A DNA stretch of 64,000 nt, from contig JAHLKH010000090.1 in assembly GCA_025526915.1 (NCBI GenBank), positions 1 through 64,000 on the forward strand, read 5' to 3'. The notes beneath the pieces were generated by a model, which saw only the letters and a program-made list of their open reading frames with translations, was not told the origin of the DNA and did no database searches. Made by a program: the position numbers and the translations under genes. The stretch comes from Entophlyctis helioformis. Its lineage: Eukaryota > Chytridiomycota > Chytridiomycetes > Chytridiales > Chytriomycetaceae. Below, in pieces: positions 9,745-22,235 of this stretch (positions are counted from its first letter, which is position 1; each line of letters begins with the position of its first letter).

Positions 9745-12700
9745 ATGTCGTCTGACGAGTGTGAGTGCGGGCGGGACACACACAGACAGTCAGTCAGACA
9801 CACAGCGCACGCCCCTGCTGACACCTGGCCGCCGTGCTCTGCCTTTCCGTGCCGTGCCTTGCGCTACCGTGGCAACCAACCGCAGCCGACCTGGACACCC
9901 GGGACGCCCGGCAGCCGTCGCGCAATCTCAACGATTACAGCGACGACGACGACGACGCCGACGACAGCGACAACGACCAGGTCGGCCGCCGCAAGCCGTC
10001 CGCCTCGGCCACAGCAGCTGCAGGCGCGGCGTCGCGGGCGTCGCTCAAGAAGAAGAGCAAGCAGGTGCGTGCCGCCCGTGCTGCCCACTGACCACTGGCA
10101 CTGGCACTGGTACTGGCTGGCACTGGCTGGCACTGACCGCACTGACGCTGGCAACCACAAACAGTTCATTGACGACTCGGACAACGACGAGGGCGAAGAG
10201 ACTGCGCGCCCGTCAAAGACCCGGCTGGGTGTAAGCACGCTGCGCGGGATCTGTCTGCGCGGGATCTGTCTGTCTTTCCGTGGCGGGACGCTGACTGCGC
10301 TGCCCGCCAGATGTACAGCGACGACGATGACGACGACGAGGACGACGAGGAGGGCGAGATGACCGAGGCCGACAAGCACTTTGTTGTCGACGACGACGAG
10401 GACGACGACGGCGCTGCTGACGAGGACGACGCCGGCAGCGACGCTGGCCGCACCAGAGACGCGGCCGGATCGGGCTCGGACTCGGACGCCGCTGCGCGCA
10501 AGAAGCGCAAGAAGAAGAAGCGCAAGAGGAAGGAGCGTGCCGGTGAGTGGCCGTTTCCTTTGCTCGGCGTGCCCTGGGCCAGTGCATATCGCGTGCACAC
10601 GGGGGCTGCTGAGCGGTTGGCTCACGGACGGACTGACCGACTGACTGACTGACTGTCTGGACCATCAACAACGACAGAGCGCGAGGAAGGCGAAGAGGCG
10701 CTTTCGGACGACGAGCTGGATCTGATCAAGGAGAACATGGGGGCGTCAAAGGGCTTCAAGCGTCTGCGCAAAAAGGCAGACGAGAAGCGCGACGATGTGG
10801 CCCACATGTTTGACGAGGACGCGGAGCTGTCCGACGGCGCCGAGGAGGGTGAAGTCTCGGCCAGGCGTCGCACAGATACCGGATTCCGCGAGCGCGAGCT
10901 GTACGAAGACGAAGACGACATTGACGACTTTGTTGTTCGTGACGACGATGCTCTGGACGACGAGAATGACGATCTGCGCAAGGAGCGCCAGCGGCAGAGA
11001 CGCCAGCGGCAAGAGTTTGCGCGCAATCTCGGCACAGGATACGGCATTTCTGACGAGTAAGAGCATTGCGTCCTGCCTTGCGGGCTTGTCTCGCGCTTGA
11101 TCTAACCCTTTGCGCGAATCTGGCGTTCTCCTGGTGACCACTTGGTAGTGCCTGGCATGATATCCAGGAGCTCTTTGGCGACGGCAGCGACTACATGTTC
11201 AACGACATGCCAGACGACGCCGATGCCATCGATGACACTGTTGACGATTTTGACGACCTGCAGCTCACCAAGCCGAAAAAGGAAGTCCGCCTGACAGATG
11301 TAAGAAGGCTGCCGCTTGTACTGCGCTGTGCATGCGGCGCAATTGACACATGCTGCGACAGGTCTACGAGCCCAGCGAGATCAAGGAGAAGATGCTCACT
11401 GAGGAGGACGAGCGCATCCGCATCCGCGATGTGCCCGAGCGCTTCCAGCTGGCCGGCCACGTGTCGTTCCCCGACGACGCCGAGCTGTCCCGCGTGTCCA
11501 CGTTCATATCAAACAAGTTGTGCAAGGAGCGTGGCTTGACCGAAGCCCAAAAGCCCGCCATGGCTGCCATTGTCGGCCATGTGCTCCGCTTCCTCCGCAA
11601 AGACCTGCTCGAGGTTCCGTTCATCTACGCCCACCGCAAGGACTACCTCGACAACAAGCTCAATCTTGCCGATCTGTGGCACATTGTCGACTTGAACGAG
11701 CTCTATCTTGGCATCGAGGCCAAGCGTCGCACGGCCATGGGCATCATCCACGACATTGCCAAGGTGTCGGACCGCATCAACTCGGACGTGTATGCTCGCA
11801 GCCTCGTCGAGCGTGCCCAGACGATGGACGACATCCAGGATGCCATCCACTACATCAACATGTCGTACTCGATCGAGGTTGAAAAGGTGCAGAGCAGCCT
11901 GACGAACCGGCCAAAGTACAAGCGGCCGACTTGGTATCGCGAGTACGAGGACGCCAAGAAGAGCCAGATTGCCGCATTTGCCAAGGTATGTATCTGCCTC
12001 TTCTGCTCCTTCTGCCCAGTCTCTGCTGTGGTCTGCGCACGCCAGGCGACTGACATCATCTCTCGAAAGCTGTTCAACATTGATGTGCTCAAGTTTGCAG
12101 GCTCGATCACGTCGCAGCAGTCGCTCCATCTTCCCGAGGACCACAGCAAGCTTCCAACGGACGCAGCCCTCGAGTTCCTTTCCCAGCGCTACGATACGGT
12201 CGACAAGGTCATTGCGGCTGCCCGCACACTCATTGGGCAGGACATTGGCGCGTTTCCGCTCCTTCGCGCATTCGTCCGCCGTGTCTACGAGACCGATGCA
12301 GTCGTCAGCGTCAAGCTGACCGACAAGGGCCGCAAGGATATCGAGCCCAGCCACCCGTACTACCCATTCAAGTACTTGCACGAAAAGCCCGTGTACAAGT
12401 TCACCGACGACCAGTTCATGAACATGCTCGCGGCAGAGACGGACGGCCTGATCACCATCGTCGTGCACGTGGAGGAGGAGAAGCGTCTGGTCGACGACAT
12501 GAAAAAGTTCATTTGCAACTTTGACGTCAACGAGCTCGCCGAAGAGTGGAACGAGCAGCGTCGCATGATTGTCGAGTACGCCGCCAAGGAAGTTCTCTTC
12601 CCCGCGTCTGCCAAGGCGATCAAGACGCTTCTTGCCGCGCAGGCTGGAGACTGGATTGCGGCAAAGTGCCAGGCTGCGCTCGAAAAAAAGATTGACATGG

Positions 12701-15411
12701 CACCTGTCCACTCCAAGCACCTCGACCCGACCTCGGACGCCTATGACCACGACGAAGGTGCCCCTGTTGTGCTGTCCGTGTCGTGGGGCGACGGCGATCG
12801 CAACACGCCCACGTTTGCCGTTGTCCTCAACGAAAAGGGCGACGTGGCAGAGAAGATCCAGCTGGACAAGATGTCGGACCGCGAGCGCGGCGACGATCCG
12901 TCCAAGCTGATTGACCTGATTGCTCGCCACCGGCCCGTCATGATCGCAGTCGGCGGGTTCTCGATTTCGACCAAGCAGTCGCTCATGGGGGTGCTGGAGG
13001 AGACGGTCTCGACCGGCCTCAACACCAAGCGTCTCAAGTCGAACGTGCCCGTCCGCCTGGTCGAAGACGAGGTTGCCCGCATTTTCATGAACTCGAAGCG
13101 TGGCGAGCGTGCCTTTCCCGAGTATCCGCCTCTTGTCCGCTACTGCATCTCGCTCGGCCGCAAGGTGCAAGACCCGACGCAAGAGTACGCCGGACTGTGC
13201 AACACGGACGACGACATCCGACACGTCCGTATGCACCCGCTCCAGCGGCGGCTGCCCGAAGACAAGCTCAAAAAGCTCATCGAGCGTGCCTTTATGAACG
13301 TGGTCAACTTTTGCGGCGTCGACGTCAATGCCGCGGCTGGATCGCCGCACCTGGCTAACACGCTGCAGTTTGTCAGCGGCCTGGGTCCTCGCAAGGCACA
13401 GGCCATCATCTCCAAGATCATCCGCTCGGGCGGCAAGCTCGAGTCGCGCGCCGACCTGGTGCGCAACAACCTGTGCGGTGCCAAGATCTTTGTCAACTGC
13501 GCCTCGTTCATCCGCATCCGTGCCTGGCACTTTAACAACCTGTACAAGGAGTCGCACATTGATGTTCTGGACGACACGCGCATCCACCCCGAAGACTACG
13601 ATCTGGCCCGCAAGATGGCTGCGGATGCTCTTGATCTGGATGATGCCGTGCTTGAGGACGAGGAGTCGCCGTCGCAGTATGTGCGTGATCTCATGGAGGG
13701 CGATGTCGACCGCCTCAACCAGCTCATGCTGGACGACTACGCCATTGAGCTCGAGCGTCGGTCGCACGAGCCCAAGCGGATCTGTCTCAACGAGATCAAG
13801 GACGAGCTCATGCAGCCGTACCACGACCGCCGCCGCCACTTTGAGCCGGCGAGCCCCGACGAAGTGTTTACGATGCTCACGGGCGAGTCGGACGAGACGC
13901 TCTACTCTGGCCTCATCACCACGGGCGAGATCCGGCGGGTCAAGGACCGGTTCCTGTTCTGCCGGCTGCCGTGCGGCATCGAGGGCATGATTCACGCCAA
14001 GAATCTCGAGTCCACGTACGACCAGGCGCCGCTCACGGACATGTACCAGGAAGGAGCCACGATCCCCGTGCGCGTGCTCTCGGTCGACAAGGAGCGGCTG
14101 TCTGTGGAATTGTCTGGCCGCGAGGCAGACGTTGACCCGGACAAGGCACCCGAGCCCATCCGCGACCTCTACTTTGACAAGGCGCAAGAGCACGACGACA
14201 TCTCGACCGCCAAGACCCTCAAGCGGCTTGTGCGCAAGCCCAAGCAGGCGCGCGTCATCTCGCACCCGTACTTTAAGAATCTGGACTACAAGGCGGCCGA
14301 GGCGTTTCTTGCGAATCGGCCGCGTGGCGAGTGTGTCGTGCGGCCATCGAACCGCGGCAACGACCATTTTGCCATCACGACCAAGCTCGACAACGGGCTG
14401 TTCCAGCACATTGACGTGGTCGAGTCGGACAAGGAGAACGAGTGGAGTCTGGGCAAGACGCTCACGGTGGAGGGCACGGTGTACATGGAGATTGACCAGA
14501 TCATTGCCGAGTATGTCGAGCCGGTCGTGCGGCGGCTCAAGGACATTATGGCGCACCCCAAGTTCCAGCGCAAGACGACGGCAGAGATGTACGCGTTTGT
14601 GCGCGACCAGGCCGTTGCGATCCGCCGGTCCGCGTACGGATTCATTCTGTCGCCCGGCCGCCCCGGCACGGCGCTCATGGTGTACTGCCATCCGACGAAC
14701 CAGTCGCGGCAAGAGGTGCTCACGGTGCGGCCGGCCGGGTTCCTGTTCCGCGGCCGCACTTTGGCGACATTGAGTCGCTTGTCGCGTACTTTAAGACGTC
14801 CGAGCGGAGCGGTCGGCTCGTCGCGGTCGGTGATGCGGCCAAACACTGGGTCGCGCTCAATGCATATGGGGATGGGCGGCGGCAGCAGCGGAGGTGGCGG
14901 TGGCAGCAGTGGTGCAAATGGCATGCATCCGGCACGCATGTCCATGATTGGCCAGTCGCAGCAGGGCATGCCCCGACAGCCCATGGTGCATCACGGCGGC
15001 GGTGCTGGCGGTGGTGGCGGTGGTGGTGGTGGGTACCCGCAGCAACCAATCAGCGTGCACGCGTCCCACATGCAGCCGCCGTCGCGGTACAGTGGCATGC
15101 CGTCTGGCCCGATGCCGCCCCAGCCGCCCATGGGTATGCCGATGGGCATGGGAATGGACATGGGCCGATCGTCGAGAGGACCGCCGATGCCGCCGATGCC
15201 GCCCATGCCACCGATGCCGCCACAGGGCCAGCCCCCCATGTATGGCGATCTCCGAGGCATGCCGTCGGGAATGTCGCAGGGAATGCCGCCGGGTATGCCG
15301 CCGGGTATGGGAATGCATCGTGGGTACCCGCCGCAGCAGCCGCCTCCGCAGGGCATGTATCCGCCCATGCCGCCGCAGCAGCCGCGTAGCCAGTACGGGC
15401 CGCGTGGATGA
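9745..15411 (+). CDS. SPT6: Transcription elongation factor SPT6
   Basis: Histone chaperone that travels with RNA polymerase II. Eight exons: 9745..9760, 9886..10064, 10165..10230, 10311..10542, 10678..11056, 11149..11299, 11362..11985 and 12046..15411; about 1,670 residues. Layout: a very acidic N-terminus with Asp/Glu runs and a Lys/Arg-rich KKRKKKKRKRK patch; the helix-turn-helix/Tex-like core (DLLEVPFIYAHRKDYL); a YqgF-like domain; helix-hairpin-helix (FVSGLGPRKAQAI); an S1 domain (GMIHAKNLES); then tandem SH2 (PRGECVVRPSNRGNDHFAIT). A Met/Gly/Pro-rich tail with GMPPGMPP repeats ends the protein. The second SH2 (HFGDIESLVAYFKTSERSG) lies one frame off between about 14757 and 14870 and the frame then returns, so at least two indels flank it. 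The last intron (60 nt) is in frame and stop-free. Confidence 0.95.
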
Positions 15412-15506
15412 GAATGGACACCTGGCGCTGTGCGATGGGTGAGGCCAGTGGCAGCCGAGGTGCGGGACGAATAGCTTGAATGAACACTATGCGGTGTACG
15501 GGAGTG

Positions 15507-15512
15507 TTTATT
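15507..15512 (-). terminator. Poly(A) signal for PEX2
   Basis: AATAAA on the minus strand about 43 bases downstream of the PEX2 stop codon. Confidence 0.5.
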
Positions 15513-15554
15513 CAGTGTGTCTGTGTGTCTGTGAGTCTGTGCAAGGGATTGGTG

Positions 15555-16871
15555 TCAGTCGGACGAGTCGGACGGTTTGGACGGTTTGGACGCTCCAACG
15601 CGTACGAGATCCGAGACGACGGCGCCGCACCGCAGACACTCGTAGCCACTGTCAGCGCCATCTCCGTGCGCAGACAGTAGTAGCAGTACGTGTGGCCGCA
15701 CGGCACGGCCTCGACAGCCAGCTGCACGGTTGCCTGCGGCTTGCTTTTGCTGAAACATACTGCGCAGAGATGCGCTGGGAGCGACGCGAGCTCTGACGAC
15801 GACGACGACGACGAGGCTGATCCCAAGGACGATGCCGATCGTGTGTACGACGACACGACGCGTTTAAGGCGGCGCTTGAGTGCGGGGAGGTTGACAAACG
15901 GCATGATAAAGAGCAGGAATTCCTGTGTGTATGTGCACGTTGCCCGCGAGCCATGTCAGTCATCGCAGTGGACACGGTCAGCAAGCAAGCAGGCAACCAA
16001 GGACGTACAGTGAATGCCGTCCACACAATCTGCCGGTTCATAAACTCGAAGCTGACGGCGCGACGGACTGCCGGCTGGTCGTACACGGCGCGCATGCCCA
16101 GGCAACGGTCCAGCAGACTCATGTACCGGCCGTTGACCAGAAACAGCAGAAAGTTGGCCGCCCAGGCGAGTTTGTAGACCGTCTCGAGACGCGACGCGAG
16201 CCGCCAGAGACGGTGTTGAGTGGAGGCGATGTCCGAGTGCGACCAGTTGAGGGCCGTCATGAGGCGGCGCAGACGTGCCCATGCGTACGCGACGCCGATA
16301 CGAAGCGCCGCGTGTGCAAGCCGTATGGGTCTGCTGGCTGGCGCAGTTGAGATGGAGAGCTCGTCTGTCGATGTTCGTGCGTGTGAGTGCGTGGGCTGTA
16401 AGCAGATCATCTGGCGAGCGGCGGTCAGAGAGACGCACGGTTGGATGCCGAGTGCAGGGACTGGTCGCGGAACACGAGGTTGTGCAGCCGCATGCCGTAC
16501 GTCGATCCGCCGGCGACGATGTGCGACTCGGTGGCGAGCCAGTCGAGCAGCGCCGCCAGCTCGGGCTCGAAGCGCGACTTGAACCCAGGCTGTGTGTGAG
16601 CGTGAGCGTGGTGCACAGCGGCGGCAGTTCCACAGCAGCAGCAGCAGCAGCAGCCCAAGCAACGTACGTGGAACAGCGTGTCGACGATGGGCTCGAGCCG
16701 CTGGCTCAGCAGCGACCGCAGCTCGGTGTCCAGCAGCTCCGCGTCGAGCTGGCTGGAGCGCAGCACCGTGAGCGACCGCAGCACGGGCACGGCGGTTCTC
16801 GCCGTTGGCGTCGTTGGCGTCGCTGGTGTCGCACTTGTGGTTGTCAAAGTCGCCGTGGTCGTAGTTGCCAT
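15555..16871 (-). CDS. PEX2: Peroxin PEX2, RING ubiquitin ligase, apparent frameshift
   Basis: Membrane RING ligase of the PEX2-PEX10-PEX12 complex that ubiquitinates PEX5. Exons (minus) 16871..16668, 16589..16439, 16364..16009 and 15922..15555, about 359 residues. Typical PEX2 stretches: LEPIVDTLFHPGFKSRFEPE, YGMRLHNLVFRDQS, ETVYKLAWAANFLLFLVNGR, RAVSFEFMNRQIVWTAFTEF. The RING reads HLCAVCFSKSK, then PCGHTYCYYCLRTEM, and, one frame over, SGYECLRCGAVV. The first six zinc ligands and the final CxxC pair are thus split by a one-base slip near 15653-15656; no intron fits there. The N-terminus is Thr/Ala-rich. It diverges from importin-11 with 49 bp between the ATGs. Confidence 0.92.
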
Positions 16872-16920
16872 TGCGATCTTGAGGCGATCTTGAAGCCAGA
16901 CGGCAACCGCACGGACCAGC
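16872..16920. promoter_or_regulatory. 49-bp divergent promoter PEX2 / IPO11
   Basis: Only 49 bases separate the two start codons, so 5' UTRs must be very short, overlap, or start inside the neighbouring gene. It contains CGATCTTGAGG/CGATCTTGAAG as a direct repeat. Confidence 0.45.
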
Positions 16921-19900
16921 ATGAGCGACGGAACAGCGCAGTTGCGGGCCGTGCTCGAGCAGGCGGCGTCGCCCGTGCCCGAGGTGCGCAGGCCAGCAGA
17001 GGGCGTGCTCTCGCAGTGGGAAAAGAGCCCCGGCTTCCACTCGACGCTGCAGGTGCGTGCGTGCGTGCGTGTATGCTCGGGCTGCCTGCCCATCCCCGCC
17101 TTCGCCTGCCTTCGCCTGCTCACCGCGGCGTCGCCCTGCAGGACGTCTTCCACGACCGCAGCCTCGACACAAAGGTGCGCTCGCTGGCCATCATCTACCT
17201 CAAGAACGGCATCGACAAGTACTGGCGCAAGACCGCCCCAAAGTATGTCGGGCCCTGCCGCCGTCGTGCCGCTGCATGCCGTCGACAGCCACCGGTGCTC
17301 TGCTCTGGCTGGCGTACTGACCGACCGCCCGATCTGCACTGGCACCAACAGCTGCGTCCAGCCCGACGAAAAGCAGCGGATCCGTGCCCGCCAGCTGACC
17401 ATGCTGGACGAGCCTCAGAAGCAGGCACGCCGCTTGCCTGTGCGACTGCCCGACTGGCTGTCTGCTTGCTGGCTGCTTGTTTGCTGCTCGATCGCCGCGC
17501 GCTGACACCCGTTGAATGGCTGCAGCTCGCTGTGCACCAAGCTGTCGCGACCGCCAAGATGGCCCGCGTCGACTTTCCAACCGACTGGTGAGTGCATCAA
17601 CGCCGACGCTCTCCTTCAAGCCCCCTCGGACCACGCCCGATCGCTGCACACTGACACACTCGATGGACACACAGGCCGGACCTGCTGCACACTCTCATTC
17701 CGCTCGTGCAGACGGCCTTTGCTGCCGCGCCGCCACTCACCGACGCGATCCTCGCTACGCAGCACAACTCACTCTACACGCTGCATCTGGTGGTCAAGGC
17801 ACTCTGCACCAAGACGCTGCCGGCCAGTCGCCGCATTCTCTTGCAGCTCGCGCCAGACATCTTCCGCTTCGTCGCGTCGGTGTTCTATGACCGCGCCAAC
17901 CTGTTTGTGAGCAGTGCGCAGCAGGTGGACGCCGCGGACCCCCACCACGGACTTGACTCGACGCTTTCTCTCGCCCGTGTGGCTCTCAAGTGCCTGCGCC
18001 GGCTCATCATCCACGGATTCACCGACTTTACTGCTCATCCTGAAGCCGTCGTAAGTGGGGGCTCTTGTGCTCGCGACTCATCTGTGTGCACATCTTGCCT
18101 TTCTCACGCGTCTTGCATGCCGGACGTTGCACTGTAGGATCTGTTCCGCAACCTCGTTGGATACCTCCGCTCGTTTGTTCAGATCCGCCAGAGCCTGCCC
18201 AAGGCGTCCAACGGCGTATACGCCACGCTCTCATCCATATCCATCCTGATTGGCAAAGTGTACCTTGGCCTTGCCCAGGACCGTATCGCGAGCTTTGTGC
18301 TTGCCCCTGACGGCCTTGCTGTCGTGCGCTTCTACTGGTCGCTCCTTGAAACTGTTCCTCGCTCGGCGGGTATGGCATTGACTGCTGTTGCATGGTGTGG
18401 CGAGGTGTGGCCAGTGACGAGCTAACGACGCGCTTGGTTGGCAGACGACGAGACGATGGAGACTATCTTCATCCAGTCATTGCGTATCCTGAAACTGGTC
18501 ATCAAGAACCCTGCGTTCAACGTCGTTTCTGAGAGTGAGTGTGTCAAGATGGCATCCTTTATTCAATTCTCACGTGTGCTGTCCGGCTGACGTTGCTGCT
18601 CACATGCAGGCCACAAGGACGAGCGTATGCCTCAGGTGATCAGTTTGCTCGAGACGCAGCTGTTCCTGCCAGACAATGTCGTCAGTCTGGCGCGTCTGCT
18701 TGTCACCAAGTACATCAAGCTGTCGGACGAGGATCTGGCGTCGTGGGAGAACGATCCCGAGTCGTACATCCAAGAGGAAGAGGCCGACCACTGGGAGTAC
18801 AACCTCAGAGTGCGTGGGATGCACAGGTCGGAGTTGCTGCGTGGCGAGTGCTGATATGATGCAATGGTTGGCAGTCGTGCTCTGAGAAGGTGTTCATGGA
18901 GCTCGTGTCCAAGCACCGCCCGCTGTTGTGCCCGATGATCGTCAGCATGCTTCGCGAAGTCTCGGTGGAGACGACCCAGCAGAACATGCTGCTCAAGGAC
19001 GCCGTCTTTGCAGCCGTCGGCCTGACCGCCCACGACCTCTTTGACTGGATTGACTTTGCCGACTGGGCTCGCACCTCTCTTCTCCACGAAGCCCACAACA
19101 AGTCCCCCGATGTCCGCGTCATCCGCCGTCGCGTGTCGTGGGTCATTGGAAAGTGGGTCAGCGTCAAATCGCCCGTCGATCTCCGTCCCGCCCTCTTCGA
19201 GACCGTGCTCTCCCTCATGGCACGCGACGACGATCTAGCTGTCCGCCTCACTGCCGTCTCGGATCTCCAGGCCTGCGTCGACGACTTTGATTTTGTTGGT
19301 GCGCAGTTCCAGCCGTACCTGCAGACGAGCGTGACGCTGTTCATGCACCTCCTTGAGGACGTGGACGAGTTTGAGTCGCAGATGAAGATCCTCAACTGCC
19401 TCATTGTCATTATCGAGCGCATGGAGGGCCAGGTGTGTGTGGATCCTCTCATCCATCCGTCCGTCCATTCGCGTTGTTACCATGCTGCTCCTTGTACAAG
19501 CAGAGTGGCTGACGCACGCGTGGTTGATGCGTGCGCAATCGACAGATCCTGCCGTTCATGGCGCCGATTCTGCATGTGCTGCCGGAGCTGTGGAAGCGGT
19601 CCGAGGGCCAGAACATATTCCGCGCGCTCATTGTCACGATCATGGCCAAGCTGATGAAGGCCCTGCGCGCCGACTCGGTCCAGTTGCAGAGCATGGTCGT
19701 TCCCATTCTACAGCAGAGCATCGATCCCAAGCAGGTATGTGCCTTGCTGAACCATCTTTCCCCACTCGCTCACCTGCCAATCCCCTTGTCCAGTCTCGCA
19801 GCTGACACACGCACACGTGGTGACAGCCGGGGTACATCTATCTCTTGGAAGAGGGTCTTGAGCTCTGGCTTGTGACGCTGCAAAACGCAACGTCAAGTAC

Positions 19901-20917
19901 GGCGGACCTCATCGCCCTCGTGCCGTTTGCAATCGCGCACCTCGACTATGGCACCGAGAGCCTCAAACGCGTGCTGCACATTCTCGAGTCGTACGTGCTC
20001 CTCGATGCCCGGTCCGTGCTCTCGGCGCACGCCGTCACGATCATGGGCACGATCGCGCACATGATGGGCGACCTCAAGCCCGACGCCTCGAGCGCGCTGC
20101 TGCGGACGGTCGATATCACCATGCAGGCGTGCCAGGCGGACGACTGCTTTTCTGCCATCTCGCAGGTGATGGCGAGCGGTCCGCTGCTTGGCCGCATCCT
20201 CCAGATCGTCATGGATGGGAAAGAAATGAGCTATATCGTTGCCGGGTACCTTGCGGTGCTTGCGCGCTTTGCCGTGTACGATCCGCAGCTGTTTGTGGAC
20301 ACGATTACGTATGCCGGCACTTCTTGGACGCCGCCTGTTGGTGACCTGGTCGGCCATTTGCTCGACAAGTGGTTTGACAAGGTATGTCTGTTCGCTGTCT
20401 CGCTTTGGTGCGAAGGATTGGCTGACTCTGACGCTGGATGCCATAGATGGACGCAATGGGGCATGGCAAGCAGCGCAAACTGACTGCGCTGGCCATGGCG
20501 TCTCTGATCGGCACGGGCCATCCGTCTGTGCTTGCGCGCATCAACGGCGTGTTTGGTGTCCTCACCAGCGTTGCCAGCGAGATCTCCAAGCTCGACCGCG
20601 ACGAGTGAGTGTCCTGCCCATCTCTCTCACAGTCTTCCATTGACTGCATTGCTAACACCACGGGCTCGGCCAGATCGCTGGCATACACCTACGAGCCACG
20701 CGATGAGGACGACGACGAAGATTCTGTCGAGCGCCAGCGCACGAACCAGCTCATGGACCGCGACCCTGTGCTTGCTGACGGCTCCCTCGCTCTCTACATG
20801 CGCAACAATCTGGCAGCTCTCGAGCACAAGCTTGGCGGCCCGCAGCAGCTGCACCACCTCCTCTCTACGACCGCCGATCCCGACCTTCTCTATCAAATGC
20901 AGCATTTCACCAAATAA
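16921..20917 (+). CDS. IPO11: Importin-11 / Kap120-type karyopherin
   Basis: Importin-beta family receptor that carries cargo into the nucleus with Ran. Thirteen exons: 16921..17052, 17142..17242, 17352..17424, 17526..17587, 17675..18050, 18138..18369, 18445..18534, 18610..18809, 18875..19432, 19546..19734, 19827..20381, 20447..20604 and 20674..20917. All junctions keep phase and give 989 residues, close to the usual length. HEAT-repeat helices run throughout. The importin-beta N-terminal domain is visible as FHDRSLDTKVRSLAIIYLKN. Family-typical are LAVVRFYWSLLE, DPESYIQEEEADHWEYNLR and SCSEKVFMELVSKHRP. The intron after exon 3 uses a GC donor (CAG/GCACGC), which is needed to give EPQKQLAVHQAVATAKMARV. 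No frameshift is seen in nearly 3 kb of coding sequence. Confidence 0.95.
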
Positions 20918-20918
20918 A
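20913..20918 (+). terminator. Poly(A) signal overlapping the IPO11 stop codon
   Basis: AATAAA in which the TAA at 20915-20917 is the importin-11 stop codon. Confidence 0.5.
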
Positions 20919-21093
20919 CCGGGCAGCAGACACGTGCCCTCTTGTCTCAACACACGACGCGAGCCGCCGCCACGCAAAGTTGCGGGTAGAGTATCCAGTC
21001 TGTTGTTGATGTTGGTGGTGTGGATGTGGATGGTATGGGAGAGAGTCCAGGCGATCAGCGGGCTGGATCCAAGACAGGCTGACGGGCGGCAGT

Positions 21094-22089
21094 CTACTTG
21101 GTGCGAGCGATGCGCAGCTTGGTCGGCGAGTACTGTTCACGCCAGATCCCCGTGTCAGTGGCAAGTGCATGCAGACATGTACGATCGCAGACATGCACGA
21201 TCACAGGTATGACAGACTGGCCACACGCACCTTGAAGTTCTCCGAGTAGTTCTTGACGCGGAACTTGCCCTCCTTGGGCTCGTCGACCCAAAAGTCGTAG
21301 CCCTGGCGCTCGGCAAAGTTGATGGCGGCCTGCTTGGAGTCGAACCTGATGCGCAGAGCCTGCACGGTGTCGGCACTGTCCAACGCGGCAAGGCCGTCAT
21401 GATGGTCAGATCCCAGCCAGCCAGCCAGCCAGCCACAAACGAGCACGACAAGGGATCGGCGGTGGATGCATGCAACTGCACGCACCTGCTGGCCCAGCCC
21501 ATGAGCGGGTTCTCCCAGCGGTCCTTGACGTCAAAGTCGAGACGCCAGTAGTTGGTCTCGGCCCTGCCCGACTGCGTGGCGGTCTTGGCCGGCTGGTAGA
21601 TTCTGACACTGCGGCTGCTGACCTCGTACGGCACACCTGCCCTCAGCCAAGGCGTGCATGTGTGTGTATGTGTGCGCATGTGTGTGAGTGTGTGTGTGTG
21701 CGTGTGTGTCAGTCGGGCAGTCTGCCTGCTTGTGGTCGCACAGGCCGCCAGCCAGCCAGCCAGCCCGCCAGCCCGCCAGCGTCATGGCGAGCATCGGCAA
21801 TCGGCTCCAGCAGCGAGCATCTGCTGCCAGCGAGGCAACAGCCAGACGGCCAGACGGCGCAGGGCGAGAGCACAAACGCACCGCTGAGGATGTCGGCCTC
21901 GAGCACGGCCTTGTCGGACGGGGCCTTGGCGACCGCCGAGCCCGGCTGGGCAGCAGCGCCGTCCTTGTCCGTGGAGAGCATGCGGCGGCCTGCAGCAAGC
22001 GTTGCAGACGCAGACGAGCGTGCCGGCAGCGACGGCATGGCGGCACTTGAAGCACGCAGCGAGCGCAGCGATGTGTGGAAGAGAGACAT
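21094..22089 (-). CDS. NDUFS4: NADH dehydrogenase complex I 18-kDa subunit (NDUFS4)
   Basis: Accessory subunit of the complex I peripheral arm. Exons (minus) 22089..21882, 21636..21486, 21375..21231 and 21132..21094 give 180 residues in phase. Diagnostic sequence: [40 protein letters not shown], then [20 protein letters not shown] and the basic end [12 protein letters not shown]. The N-terminus [20 protein letters not shown] is a mitochondrial presequence. Its presence shows that the organism keeps a classical complex I. An in-frame upstream ATG at 22128 would only lengthen the presequence. It converges on importin-11 (176 bp between stops) and diverges from DRC2. Confidence 0.95.
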
Positions 22090-22235
22090 GGTGCGTCTGC
22101 CTGTCTGCGCACGCAGTGCAGTCGCCATGCAGCGTCAGTCGTGCTGTCGTGCTGTCGTGTCTGCCATCCATCCAACCTGCCTACCGTGGGGTGGGCAAAC
22201 GTTATCTCAAAACGCGAAACGACGACCTGACAGCA

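Noticed and set aside
11509..14712. A 1,067-residue minus-strand frame opposite SPT6
   Set aside because: Antisense shadow of the SPT6 core, whose domains are unmistakable on the plus strand.
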